From NCBI GenBank assembly GCA_958421275.1, contig CATZLI010000009.1, positions 29,097-93,096 on the forward strand: DNA of 64,000 nt, given 5' to 3'. The translations under genes were made by a program, and so were the position numbers. The stretch comes from an uncultured Collinsella sp. (GTDB taxonomy: Bacteria > Actinomycetota > Coriobacteriia > Coriobacteriales > Coriobacteriaceae). Shown in pieces: positions 8,907 through 19,532 of this stretch (position 1 is its first letter; every line of letters begins with the position of its first letter). Below the pieces are notes generated by a model, which worked only from the letters and a program-made list of their open reading frames with translations, did not search any database and was not told the DNA's origin.

Positions 8907-10397
8907 CTAGGCTGTGTAGGCAATCGTTGATTTCACGGCGTGGCGCCAGCCGGCGATCTTTTTGGCGCGCTCGTCGGCGGGCATCACGGGCTCCACGATG
9001 CCGCGGGCGCCGTAGACGTCGACGACATCGCGCGTGTACATGTCCAGCGCAATACCGCAGGCCCAGGCCGCACCCAGACCGCTCATCTCGTCGTTGCTCG
9101 CGATGCGGATGGGCGAGCCAACCAAGTCGCTCTCAAACTGCATCAGGTACGCGTCGCGCGTGGGACCGCCATCAACACGAAGCTCGGACAGCGCCGCGCC
9201 CGAATCCTCGACCATCGCATCGATCACGTCAAAGATCTGATAGGCAATCGACTCGTCGGCGGCCTTCACGAACTCCGCGCGACCCGTGGTGCGCGTCATG
9301 CCAAAGACGCAGCCCTCGGCGTCACTCGCCCAATGCGGCGCGCCCAAACCGGTAAACGCCGGCACAAAGTAGACGCGGCTCGCCGGATTGGCGGCGTAGC
9401 ACAGGTCGGTAACTTCCTCGGGGTTGTTGATGAGCTCAAGATCGTCGCGCAGCCACGTCTTGACGGCGCCGGCGTAGCTCACGTTGCCCTCGAGTACATA
9501 CTCGGTCACGCCGTCCATACGCCATGCGAGCGAGCTCGAAAGCCCGTGCGAGCTGGCAACGAACTCGTCGCCGACGTTCATCATGACCGAGCTGCCGGTG
9601 CCATAGGTCGCCTTGGCCATACCGCGGCTGTGGCAGCCCTGCGCGAACAAGGCCGCGTGGCTGTCGCCCAGCACGCCGTGAATGGGCACGGGTGCCGGCA
9701 AAAAGCCGCCCAGGTCCGTCATGCCGAACAGGCCATCGGAATCGGTCACCTGCGGCAGGCAGGCCACATCGACGCCAAAGACCTCGCACACCGGCTCGCT
9801 CCAGCAGCCACGGCGCAGGTCAAAGAGCTGCGTGCGGCTGGCGTTGGACCAGTCGCAGCGGAACTCCGCGCCGCCCGTGAGCGTCCAGACCACCCAGGCA
9901 TCGATGGTGCCCAGGCACAGCTCGCCTGCCGCCGCAGCCTCGGCTGCCGAGGGAACGTTCGCGAGGATCCAGGCCATCTTGCCCGCCGGGTAGTAGGGCG
10001 AGAGCACCAGACCCGTCGTGTCACGCACCAGCTCGGCCACGCCCTCGTGCGCGGCCAGCTTGTCGCACAGCCCGCGGGCGCGGGCGCACTGCCACACCAC
10101 GGCGTCACACAGCGGCTCGCCCGTCGTGCGGTTCCAGGCAACGGTGGTCTCGCGCTGGTTGGAGATGCCGATGCCGGCGATGTCGACCGGGTCAACCCCG
10201 GTCTCCTCCACCACGGCACGTGCCACGGCCAGCACATTGACGGCAATCTCGGCCGGATCATGGCTCACCCAGCCGGCCTCGTTGACAATCTGGCGATGCG
10301 AGCGATCGGCACGATGAATCAAATGGCCGTCTTCGTCCACCAGCAGCGCCTTGGTGCCCTGCGTGGATTGATCGATTCCGATGATGTATTTGCTCAT
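8907..10397 (-). CDS. FGGY-family carbohydrate kinase (glycerol-kinase-like)
   Basis: A 496-residue ATP-dependent sugar kinase. The N-terminal phosphate motif is GIDQSTQGTK rather than the DQGTTS of true glycerol kinases. NQRETT, LSPYYPAG and GDSHAALFAQGC keep the positions used by GlpK to bind glycerol. The C-terminal FGGY signature region (ELRVDGGPTRDAYLMQFESD) is intact. The start MSKYIIGIDQ follows GGGAG by six bases. It is the last gene of the isomerase and split-transketolase operon, so a ketose is a likelier substrate than glycerol. In published D-apiose pathways an FGGY apulose kinase occupies this place. Annotation as glpK would ignore the context. Confidence 0.85.
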   Translation of the reverse strand: MSKYIIGIDQSTQGTKALLVDEDGHLIHRADRSHRQIVNEAGWVSHDPAEIAVNVLAVARAVVEETGVDPVDIAGIGISNQRETTVAWNRTTGEPLCDAVVWQCARARGLCDKLAAHEGVAELVRDTTGLVLSPYYPAGKMAWILANVPSAAEAAAAGELCLGTIDAWVVWTLTGGAEFRCDWSNASRTQLFDLRRGCWSEPVCEVFGVDVACLPQVTDSDGLFGMTDLGGFLPAPVPIHGVLGDSHAALFAQGCHSRGMAKATYGTGSSVMMNVGDEFVASSHGLSSSLAWRMDGVTEYVLEGNVSYAGAVKTWLRDDLELINNPEEVTDLCYAANPASRVYFVPAFTGLGAPHWASDAEGCVFGMTRTTGRAEFVKAADESIAYQIFDVIDAMVEDSGAALSELRVDGGPTRDAYLMQFESDLVGSPIRIASNDEMSGLGAAWACGIALDMYTRDVVDVYGARGIVEPVMPADERAKKIAGWRHAVKSTIAYTA

Positions 10398-10470
10398 GTA
10401 CTCTCCCATTCCTTCCGTCAAATCGAAGACGACCTGACGGACAAGGAGCGAGCGGCCGTCAAGTGCCGCA

Positions 10471-10545
10471 GATTGCCGTGAAAGAGGAGCGCCGCGTACT
10501 CTGTGTACGCAAGCGACGGTTTGAACGGCAAGGTGCGGTGCTTGG
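10471..10545. repeat. Intercistronic hairpin element, copy 1
   Basis: A ~75-bp element lies between the transketolase C subunit and the kinase. The outer stem TTGCCGT (10473-10479) pairs with ACGGCAA (10525-10531), and the inner stem GCGTAC (10494-10499) with GTACGC (10505-10510). It is closely related to the element at 12396-12469, but with a compensatory base-pair change in the outer stem. Confidence 0.75.
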
Positions 10546-10568
10546 CGGCCGCGCAGCGTCTGTTTCTA

Positions 10569-11507
10569 CTAGTTGCCGAGGAACTCGGCAACGGTCTTGG
10601 CGATTCCGGCACCCGTCAGACCGTAGTGCGCAAAGACCTCGGGGCTCGTGCCGGTGATGACCGGCGCGTCGGGCAGGGAGAGGCACTTGACCGGACGCGG
10701 GCAATGCTCGCCCACCACCTGCGCGACCATAGAGCCCAGGCCGCCGAAGGGGCTGTGCTCCTCGACGGTCACGACGGCGCGCGTGGCGCCGGCGGCCTCA
10801 ATTACAGCCTCGGCGTCGAGCGGCTTGACGCAATACATGTCGAGCACCGTTGCCGAGATGCCCTGCTCGGCCAGCAGGTCGGCGGCGTCCACGGCATGGC
10901 GGACCATCTCGCCGGTAGCGACGAGCGTCACATCGGTGCCGCGGCGCACCCAGGTGGCGCGATCCATCTGGAACGGGCACTCATCCTCGGTGTACACGTC
11001 CTCGACCGGGTTGCGGCCCACGCGGATGTAGGCCGGCTTGTTGTCGGCGACCAGGGCCCGTACGAGCTTGGCGGTCTGGAAGCGGTCGCTCGGCAGGTAC
11101 ACGCGCATGTTGGGAAGCGCGCTCATGGCGGCGATATCCTGCGCGGAGTGATGGCTCATGCCCAAGGCGCCATAGGACACGCCGCCAGAGATGCCGATGA
11201 GCTTGACATTGGTGTTGGAGTACGAGACGTCGACCTTGCACTGCTCATACGAGCGCGTGGTCACAAAGGACGCCGGCGAGGCGGCCCAGGCCTTCTTGCC
11301 GCACGAAGCCATGCCGGCGGCGATGCTCACCAGGTCCTGCTCGGCGATGCCGACCTCGACGGACTGCTGGGGATACTGATCAAAGAACGGCGTGAGCGAT
11401 GCGGAGCCGCGGGAGTCGGAGCACAGGACGACGATATCCTTATCGGTCTTCGCGGCCTCGAGCAGCGTGTCGCAGATAACCTTGCGATTGGCGATCTTGT
11501 TAGCCAT
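10569..11507 (-). CDS. Transketolase-like, C-terminal subunit
   Basis: About 312 residues with the pyrimidine-binding and C-terminal domains of a transketolase (VEVGIAEQDLVSIAAGMA, GMSHHSAQDIAAMSALP, VVTVEEHSPFGGLGSMVAQ). The Glu of GIAEQ is the residue that activates thiamine diphosphate. It needs the separate N-terminal subunit, whose gene ends eight bases inside this one (overlap 11500-11507). AAGGAGG lies six bases before the ATG. Split transketolases of this kind occur both as ordinary pentose-pathway enzymes and as dedicated catabolic enzymes such as apulose-4-phosphate transketolase. The flanking isomerase and kinase point to the second. Confidence 0.92.
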   Translation of the reverse strand: MANKIANRKVICDTLLEAAKTDKDIVVLCSDSRGSASLTPFFDQYPQQSVEVGIAEQDLVSIAAGMASCGKKAWAASPASFVTTRSYEQCKVDVSYSNTNVKLIGISGGVSYGALGMSHHSAQDIAAMSALPNMRVYLPSDRFQTAKLVRALVADNKPAYIRVGRNPVEDVYTEDECPFQMDRATWVRRGTDVTLVATGEMVRHAVDAADLLAEQGISATVLDMYCVKPLDAEAVIEAAGATRAVVTVEEHSPFGGLGSMVAQVVGEHCPRPVKCLSLPDAPVITGTSPEVFAHYGLTGAGIAKTVAEFLGN

Positions 11508-12336
11508 TGATGGCCTCCTTATGGGCAGCGAAATCGGCGATGATCTGGGCATATTCCTCATCGTTGGGCAGGTGATGGTGCCAGGCGGCCTTGTCCTCCA
11601 TAACGGGCGAGCCATAGCCCTTCACCGTGTTGAGGATGATGACCGTGGGCTTGCCGCAGGTCTCGGCCGCAAGCGTCAGCGCGGCGTCGATGGCCCGGAC
11701 GTCGTTACCCGGAATGGAGAGCACGTTCCAACCGAAGGCGGCCCAGCGCTCCTCCTGCGAGTCCTGTTTCATAACGTCCTCGGTGCTGCCGCTGATCTGC
11801 AGGCGGTTGCGGTCCACGAGCGCGCACAGGTTATCGAGCTGGTAGTTGCCGCCGCTCATGGCGCCCTCCCAGACCGAGCCCTCGGCAAGCTCGCCGTCGC
11901 CCATGATGGTGTAGACGCGGTAGTCGCGGCCGTCCATCTTGCCGGCGAGCGCCATACCCACGGCCACGGGCAGGCCGTGACCCAGCGAGCCCGAGTTCAT
12001 CTCGATGCCCTTGAGCTTGTTGTTGGGGTGGCCGATGTAGGGGCTGCCGAACTTGGAGAAGCGGGCCTTGACGTCATCGAGGTCAAGATAGCCCTCGTGG
12101 CAGAGCACCGCGTAGTAGGCCTCCATAGCATGGCCCTTGGAGAGCACGAAGCGGTCGCGATTGGGATCGTCGACGGTCTCGGGCGAAATGTTGAGGTGGT
12201 TGGCGTAGAGGGTCATGAGGGCGTCGATCACCGACATGTCGCCGCCGATGTGGCCGCCGGCGCCAGCCATGATGATATCGACGCAATCGCGGCGAAGGTC
12301 CCAACGCAGGGACTCAAGCTCTTCGATAGTTGCCAC
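11500..12336 (-). CDS. Transketolase-like, N-terminal TPP-binding subunit
   Basis: 278 residues forming the thiamine-diphosphate binding half: LSKGHAMEAYYAVLCHEGY, a shortened family region GSLGHGLPVAVGMALAGK, and the GDGELAEGSVWEGAMSGG motif whose GDG and later Asn (LDNLCALVDRN) bind Mg and diphosphate. It forms the active enzyme with the gene directly downstream, which overlaps it by eight bases. It follows the isomerase gene after a 171-base gap that carries a hairpin element. AAAGGAG lies about eight bases upstream of the ATG. Confidence 0.93.
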   Translation of the reverse strand: MATIEELESLRWDLRRDCVDIIMAGAGGHIGGDMSVIDALMTLYANHLNISPETVDDPNRDRFVLSKGHAMEAYYAVLCHEGYLDLDDVKARFSKFGSPYIGHPNNKLKGIEMNSGSLGHGLPVAVGMALAGKMDGRDYRVYTIMGDGELAEGSVWEGAMSGGNYQLDNLCALVDRNRLQISGSTEDVMKQDSQEERWAAFGWNVLSIPGNDVRAIDAALTLAAETCGKPTVIILNTVKGYGSPVMEDKAAWHHHLPNDEEYAQIIADFAAHKEAING

Positions 12337-12395
12337 GAAAAACTCCTTTCAGGGAATTTCCAAAGTCAAAGCCGCCGCGTTTCCACAGTGCCCAA

Positions 12396-12469
12396 GATTG
12401 CGGTGAAAGAGGAGCGCCGCGTACTTTGGTACGCAAGCGACGGCTTGAACCGCAAGGTTGGGTGCTGTG
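12396..12469. repeat. Intercistronic hairpin element, copy 2
   Basis: This second copy of the ~75-bp element lies between the isomerase and transketolase N-subunit genes. The outer stem TTGCGGT (12398-12404) pairs with ACCGCAA (12449-12455). The inner stem GCGTAC/GTACGC matches copy 1, with a 4-base loop (TTTG) instead of 5. The rest of the 171-base gap shows no gene. Confidence 0.75.
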
Positions 12470-12507
12470 GTAGCGCGCCGGCTCGTTGCTACAAAGTAGG
12501 CACGACC

Positions 12508-13908
12508 CTACTCGCCGCGCAGGTAAGCTTTAACGCCCTGCTCAATCGGGTCGTACAGGTCGGGTTGGATGCCGATGTACTTGCACGCCTCGTAGAGCAC
12601 CGGCACCACGTTGGCGTGAATAGCGACGCAGTGGTGGATGTAGGGACCCTCGACGATCTTGGCCTCGAGGCGCTTGAGGTTGTCGACCTCGACCCACAGG
12701 TAGGTGCCCATGCCGGCCGGGCCGTCGATGCCGCGGGCGTTGCCCAGTAGCAGCGAGTACTCGCCGTTGTCACCGTCAAAGCGGGCAAGGGTGAGGTCGC
12801 CGTGCTTGGCCTCGGCCGTCAGCGCGCCGGGGTGATCGAAAGCCAGCGGGTAGGTGAGCTTGGGCTTGACGGCCGCGCAGCTGCAGGGCCAGGGGCCGCA
12901 ATGCTGCAGCAGCTCGCCGTTCTCGTTATCGGGATGGCGCACGGTCCAGTCGGCGAACATGCCGCGGTGACGGCCCAGGTCGGCGGCCTCGACCATCAGC
13001 GCGGTGATGGCGCCGTGGATATCGGTCTCGCATACGATAGGAATGCCCATCTCGTTGAGGATGGCGTTGGCGGCGCAGGGCATAATGCCCAGCTCGTCCT
13101 GCAGAGCGTTCCAGCACTGAATGGCACCGGCGTTGCAGCCATACTTCTCGACCAAGCGCTTCATGGCGATGGCAAGACCGGCGACCGCGGGGACCTTGTC
13201 CTCGGGGATGCAGATCTCAAAGCTGTCGTTGATGTGGGCAAGCATGGCGGCCATGGCCTGCTCGTCGGCCTGGGCGTCGCGCACAGCCTGGACAAGTTCG
13301 GTCATGGGGATAGGCGAAAGCTGGATGTTGAACTTCTCGAGCAGCTCGCCCTCGTTGCACATGGTTGACCAGAAGTCGAATGGACGGGTGGCCATCTGCA
13401 GGATGCGGGTGTGCTTGAAGGTCTTGACCACGTTGCAAACGGCCAAAAAGTCCCAAACGCCGCGCTCGAACTCGGGGTCGGTCAGGCGGCAGTTGGTCAT
13501 GTAGGTGAAGGGAACCTGGAAGCGGCGCAGGACCTTGCCGGTGGCGAACAGGCCGCACTGGCTATCGCGCAGGCGTGTGCCGTCGGGCTCGGGGCGCTCG
13601 TCGCGCGGACCCCACAGCAGTACGGGTAGACCGAGCTCGCGGGCAAGGCGAGCGCAAACGTACTCGGTGCCAAAGTTGGCGTGGCACAGCATAATGCCAT
13701 CGACGCCCTCGGCGCGGAACTTCTTCACGATAGGCTCGATATGGCTGTCGTCGAACAGCAGGCCCTCGTCATTGATGTCGTCGATATCCACGATGTCGAC
13801 GCCGATCTCGCGCAGGCGATCAGCCGTCAGGCCGCGATACTTGATTGCGTCCGGCGCGCTAAAGATACTGCGGCGCGTGGGCACAAAGCCGAGCTTGATC
13901 TTGTCCAT
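12508..13908 (-). CDS. L-fucose/L-arabinose isomerase-like protein
   Basis: A 466-residue protein with the layout of the fucose/arabinose isomerase superfamily: N-terminal Rossmann-like parts (IMLCHANFGTEYVCARLA, LLWGPRDERPEPDG), a middle domain with ETDIHGAITALMVEAA that probably carries the Glu and Asp metal ligands, and a C-terminal beta domain (VAIHANVVPVLYEAC). It should interconvert an aldose and a ketose using a divalent metal. It is the first gene of the kinase/transketolase operon and lies behind operator-like repeats. The substrate is not readable; a tetrose, pentose or branched sugar such as apiose would fit the downstream transketolase. The ATG is set by the family N-terminus (MDKIKLGFVPTRR) and AGGGGAGG upstream. 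Confidence 0.82.
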   Translation of the reverse strand: MDKIKLGFVPTRRSIFSAPDAIKYRGLTADRLREIGVDIVDIDDINDEGLLFDDSHIEPIVKKFRAEGVDGIMLCHANFGTEYVCARLARELGLPVLLWGPRDERPEPDGTRLRDSQCGLFATGKVLRRFQVPFTYMTNCRLTDPEFERGVWDFLAVCNVVKTFKHTRILQMATRPFDFWSTMCNEGELLEKFNIQLSPIPMTELVQAVRDAQADEQAMAAMLAHINDSFEICIPEDKVPAVAGLAIAMKRLVEKYGCNAGAIQCWNALQDELGIMPCAANAILNEMGIPIVCETDIHGAITALMVEAADLGRHRGMFADWTVRHPDNENGELLQHCGPWPCSCAAVKPKLTYPLAFDHPGALTAEAKHGDLTLARFDGDNGEYSLLLGNARGIDGPAGMGTYLWVEVDNLKRLEAKIVEGPYIHHCVAIHANVVPVLYEACKYIGIQPDLYDPIEQGVKAYLRGE

Positions 13909-13933
13909 GTACGTCCTCCCCTAATCACATGTT

Positions 13934-13994
13934 CAGTAAACAGACGCATGTTTCGTTTTGTTCTGTTTACTAAATGTTTTACTCTACTGTTTAG
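13934..13994. promoter_or_regulatory. Operator region of the sugar operon
   Basis: Just upstream of the isomerase start are CAGTAAACAGA (13934-13944), its inverse TCTGTTTACTA (13962-13972), and TTTACTCTACTGTTTAG (13978-13994). The last, read on the minus strand, is CTAAACAGTAGAGTAAA and matches 16 of 17 bases of a site in front of the LacI gene. These are probable binding sites of that repressor. The rest of the gap to 14166 holds a further GTAAAC-like half-site near 14047 and the terminator below. Confidence 0.65.
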
Positions 13995-14073
13995 AAGTTT
14001 AACGCGAAATACCCGTAGACGGTAGAGAAATCAGCCTAAACGGTATGTAAACAAACTGAACATACAAGGGCAT

Positions 14074-14101
14074 CAAAAAGAGGGCCCCGAAGGACCCTCT
14101 C
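14074..14101 (-). terminator. Rho-independent terminator of the LacI gene
   Basis: On the minus strand AGAGGGTCC, a TTCG-containing loop, and GGGCCCTCT are followed by TTTTGATG. It lies about 65 bases after the repressor stop and isolates the repressor gene from the operon it faces. Confidence 0.85.
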
Positions 14102-14166
14102 TTAGTAGCGTTATGTATGGCTGCCTTAGCGAGCTTTGCCTCCCTACGGCCTAGCGTTGCCTTTGC

Positions 14167-15177
14167 CTAGATTTCGCGCACGCTTTGGCGCTCGACAAAA
14201 TAGGTCGACACGGCCGTCTTGCAGGTATAGCTCTTGGGATTGCGGATGTTGCCCACCAGGCGGCGCACCGCGATCTCGCCCACCTCGTGCTTGGGAACGT
14301 GCACCGTGGTGAGCGGCGGATTGGAGAAGGCGCCCAAAGACAGATCGTCAAAGCCGATGATTGAGACATCCTCGGGGACACGTATGCCGTGCTCGTTCAG
14401 CGCGCGCATGGCGCCTACGGCGAGCACGTCGTTTTCGGCAAAGAAAGCCGTCGGCAGGTCGTCGCGCGAGACGCTGTCGAGCCATGCGCCCATGTCGCGA
14501 TAAGCACCTTCGAGCGTGGTGCCCAGTGTGACGCGCCATGCCGGATTGGCCTCGAGGCCCGCATCCTCAAGCGCTTGGCGATAGCCGCGCTCGCGGTCCT
14601 TAAAGTTGCGGATACGAAGGTCGCCCGCCAGATAGCCGATTTGCTTGTGACCCTTCTCGATAAGGTAATCCACGGCGCGCAGCACCGAGTCGGTGTTGGC
14701 AATGACTACGGCATCGAAGTACTGACGATCGCTCCAGCCATCGAGCACGATCAAGTGGGCGGCAGCGTTGGCGAACAAGGCATAGTCTTCCTCACCCAGC
14801 TCGGTACCCATCAGCACGATAGCGGCGGATGGATCGGCGATCAGGCCCTCGACCTGCGGACGCACGGCGTCCAAGTCGCTAAAGTCGAGCGAGACAAAGC
14901 TCGTGCTCATACCGTGACGACGCGCCTGGCGCTCCACGCCCTCAATAACCGCGGGATGAAAGGTGCTCTCGTCCAAAATGGCGCCCGTCTTGCGCGCGAG
15001 CACAAACTGAATGCTCTCGAGCTGCGTCGACTGCTGGTAGCCAAGCGATTGCGCGCACTCCAGGATGACCTTGGCGGTCTCCTCACTCACGCTGCGCTTG
15101 CGGTTGAGCGCGTTGGACACGGTCGCAGGCGAAAAACCGGTGATGCGGCTGATCTCGCGAACACTTGCTTTGGCCAT
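14167..15177 (-). CDS. LacI-family transcriptional regulator
   Basis: A 336-residue regulator. The N-terminal HTH (ASVREISRITGFSPATVSNALN) and hinge are typical, followed by a periplasmic-binding-protein-like effector domain (VVIANTDSVLRAVDYLIEKGH, PTAFFAENDVLAVGAMRALNE, GFDDLSLGAFSNPPLTTVH). The start is set by the HTH and by AGGGGGA five bases before ATG 15177. It lies directly upstream of the isomerase/transketolase/kinase operon in the same orientation, and a 17-base operator-like sequence occurs before both. It therefore probably represses itself and the operon until the sugar or a phosphorylated product binds. Confidence 0.93.
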   Translation of the reverse strand: MAKASVREISRITGFSPATVSNALNRKRSVSEETAKVILECAQSLGYQQSTQLESIQFVLARKTGAILDESTFHPAVIEGVERQARRHGMSTSFVSLDFSDLDAVRPQVEGLIADPSAAIVLMGTELGEEDYALFANAAAHLIVLDGWSDRQYFDAVVIANTDSVLRAVDYLIEKGHKQIGYLAGDLRIRNFKDRERGYRQALEDAGLEANPAWRVTLGTTLEGAYRDMGAWLDSVSRDDLPTAFFAENDVLAVGAMRALNEHGIRVPEDVSIIGFDDLSLGAFSNPPLTTVHVPKHEVGEIAVRRLVGNIRNPKSYTCKTAVSTYFVERQSVREI

Positions 15178-15259
15178 CGTTCCCCCTAGCATCGGTCGCG
15201 GCCGAGCATCGTGGCTTGACCGCCCCGTGGCTCGGCAACTAAACGACCGCAAATTCAAT

Positions 15260-15276
15260 CTAAACAGAAGAGTAAA
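15260..15276. promoter_or_regulatory. Operator-like site upstream of the LacI gene
   Basis: CTAAACAGAAGAGTAAA on the plus strand is identical at 16 of 17 positions to the minus-strand site at 13978-13994. Its position 83 bases before the repressor start suggests autoregulation. Confidence 0.6.
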
Positions 15277-15359
15277 TGTTTATTAGCTAGTTTAGCCTGT
15301 TGTCAAGCAAAGTGGCGCGACTATTCCCCCAACGGGCGCATTTGTCCATCTTAACGTTA

Positions 15360-18373
<3,014 letters not shown>

Positions 18374-18407
18374 CATTGGCTCCTTTGCACAATCTTGGCT
18401 TACTGTT

Positions 18408-18452
18408 CGAATCGGCAAAGGTCATGCCCCGAATGGCTACGGGTTACAATCC
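18408..18452 (-). promoter_or_regulatory. Possible RAT-like sequence over the antiterminator stop codon
   Basis: On the minus strand GGATTGTAACC spans the stop codon of the antiterminator gene and is followed by a GGCATGACC segment, as in RAT hairpins. No clear overlapping terminator is visible, so this may be a remnant or only a resemblance. Confidence 0.3.
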
Positions 18453-19283
18453 TTTTTTGGAGATGATCCGGTTGAGATGGATCATCAGATAGAGTTCCTC
18501 CTCCTCGGAGAGCGTGGCGTCCCACGTTTCACGACAATAGGAACCGATATGCTTCACGCACTCTGCCAACTGCGGAAACTCCTCACGAAAGTTCTTGTAC
18601 ATCTGCATGTTGGCGCTGTTCAGCGACTCGCCGGCTTGAATGCGCTTGAACAGGTACCGCAGATGCGTGGCGAAGCGGGTGAAATCAAAGGAATCGCGGT
18701 CGACAATAATGCGGAAATCGCTTTCGAGAATCTCGATAACGTCCTCGAGCATATCGTCGAACTGCTTTGCGGGCTCGGCCGTGGCTTTGACGGCTTCAAC
18801 AACCCGTGCGTTCACGAGATTCATCGCAATACCGGCAATCTCATCCTTGGGAAGCCGCTCTCCGAGCTCCTTCTCGAGTCGCATGACGATAAACTGGGCA
18901 GCCTTGTATTCCTTCGGATACGTCTCCCGCACTTCATAGGCAAGAGGCATCGCGATGCGGACCCCCTTTTGGGCTCGCGCAACGGCAAACGACAGGTGAT
19001 CAGCCATGAACAGCGTCGCATTGGTCGAGAGGTCGTAGGGCAGTTCGTTGGCAACGATGTCCATATCTTTCGCCGCAAACATCACGATATCCGAGGGAAG
19101 ATCCCTCATGACATCTTGTCCTTTAGGATCAATGTCGTAAAACGTATGCTCGATTTTAGAAAGAGGGAGCTCTCGAGGAAAATCTCCGCCGAAACCGACG
19201 CCCCTGCCCATGGCGATGACATCTCGCCCCTGTCCGTCACGGCAAAGAACCGCGTTGTTGTTAAGCTTTTTAATTGCAAGCAT
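18444..19283 (-). CDS. BglG/LicT-family transcriptional antiterminator
   Basis: 279 residues. The N-terminal CAT RNA-binding domain (MLAIKKLNNNAVLCRDGQG) is followed by two PRD domains with the expected histidines (ADHLSFAVARA, THLRYLFKR, KHIGSYCRE, MIHLNRIISKKG). PTS-dependent phosphorylation of PRD histidines controls dimerisation. The active dimer binds RAT RNA and prevents terminator folding. AAAGGAGG lies six bases before ATG 19283, which removes a longer hydrophobic N-terminal reading. Two RAT sites and a terminator lie in its leader, so it controls its own operon (EIIBC and GH1 downstream). Confidence 0.95.
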   Translation of the reverse strand: MLAIKKLNNNAVLCRDGQGRDVIAMGRGVGFGGDFPRELPLSKIEHTFYDIDPKGQDVMRDLPSDIVMFAAKDMDIVANELPYDLSTNATLFMADHLSFAVARAQKGVRIAMPLAYEVRETYPKEYKAAQFIVMRLEKELGERLPKDEIAGIAMNLVNARVVEAVKATAEPAKQFDDMLEDVIEILESDFRIIVDRDSFDFTRFATHLRYLFKRIQAGESLNSANMQMYKNFREEFPQLAECVKHIGSYCRETWDATLSEEEELYLMIHLNRIISKKGL

Positions 19284-19311
19284 GGTGAACCTCCTTTCAA
19301 GAACACTCACA

Positions 19312-19357
19312 GAAAAAGGCATGATAGCCAATAGCAGTGCTATTGCGGTCATGCCTT
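19312..19357 (-). terminator. Attenuator terminator in the bgl leader
   Basis: On the minus strand AAGGCATGA (from 19357) pairs with TCATGCCTT (to 19316), extended by partly complementary inner arms, and TTTTT follows. The 5' arm overlaps the second RAT, the classic mutually exclusive arrangement. Confidence 0.85.
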
Positions 19358-19369
19358 ACGTAACAATCC
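19347..19369 (-). promoter_or_regulatory. RAT site 2 (antiterminator binding)
   Basis: GGATTGTTAC (minus strand, 19369-19360) followed by GTAAGGCATGACC matches the RAT consensus and overlaps the terminator arm. Confidence 0.8.
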
Positions 19370-19382
19370 GTGTTGTATTGCT

Positions 19383-19415
19383 CTTGGGCATGCCTCCACA
19401 CAGGAGTAACAATCC
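19383..19415 (-). promoter_or_regulatory. RAT site 1 (antiterminator binding)
   Basis: GGATTGTTAC (19415-19406, minus strand) is followed by TCCTGTGTGGAGGCATGCCC, so it is a second RAT-like hairpin 46 bases upstream of the first. Its own partner terminator is not clear. Confidence 0.65.
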
Positions 19416-19429
19416 AAGATGCAGAATGC

Positions 19430-19435
19430 ATTATA
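19430..19435 (-). promoter_or_regulatory. -10 element of the bgl operon
   Basis: TATAAT on the minus strand lies 15 bases before RAT site 1, a fitting distance for a leader start. The -35 region (GGTCCC-like) is poor, so activation by another factor is possible. Confidence 0.5.
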
Positions 19436-19532
19436 GCGCTCTCCCCGCCCCGGGGACCATCGGGCTGGCGAACGGTAGATGTCGGCCCGCCAGCGGCCAC
19501 ATCGAGCAGATGGGCGTGCTTCGATCCCGAGC

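Noticed and set aside
8907..10397. Naming the FGGY kinase glpK
   Set aside because: The operon (isomerase, split transketolase, LacI) and the altered DQGTTS motif make glycerol an unsafe assignment, though glycerol-binding residues look conserved.
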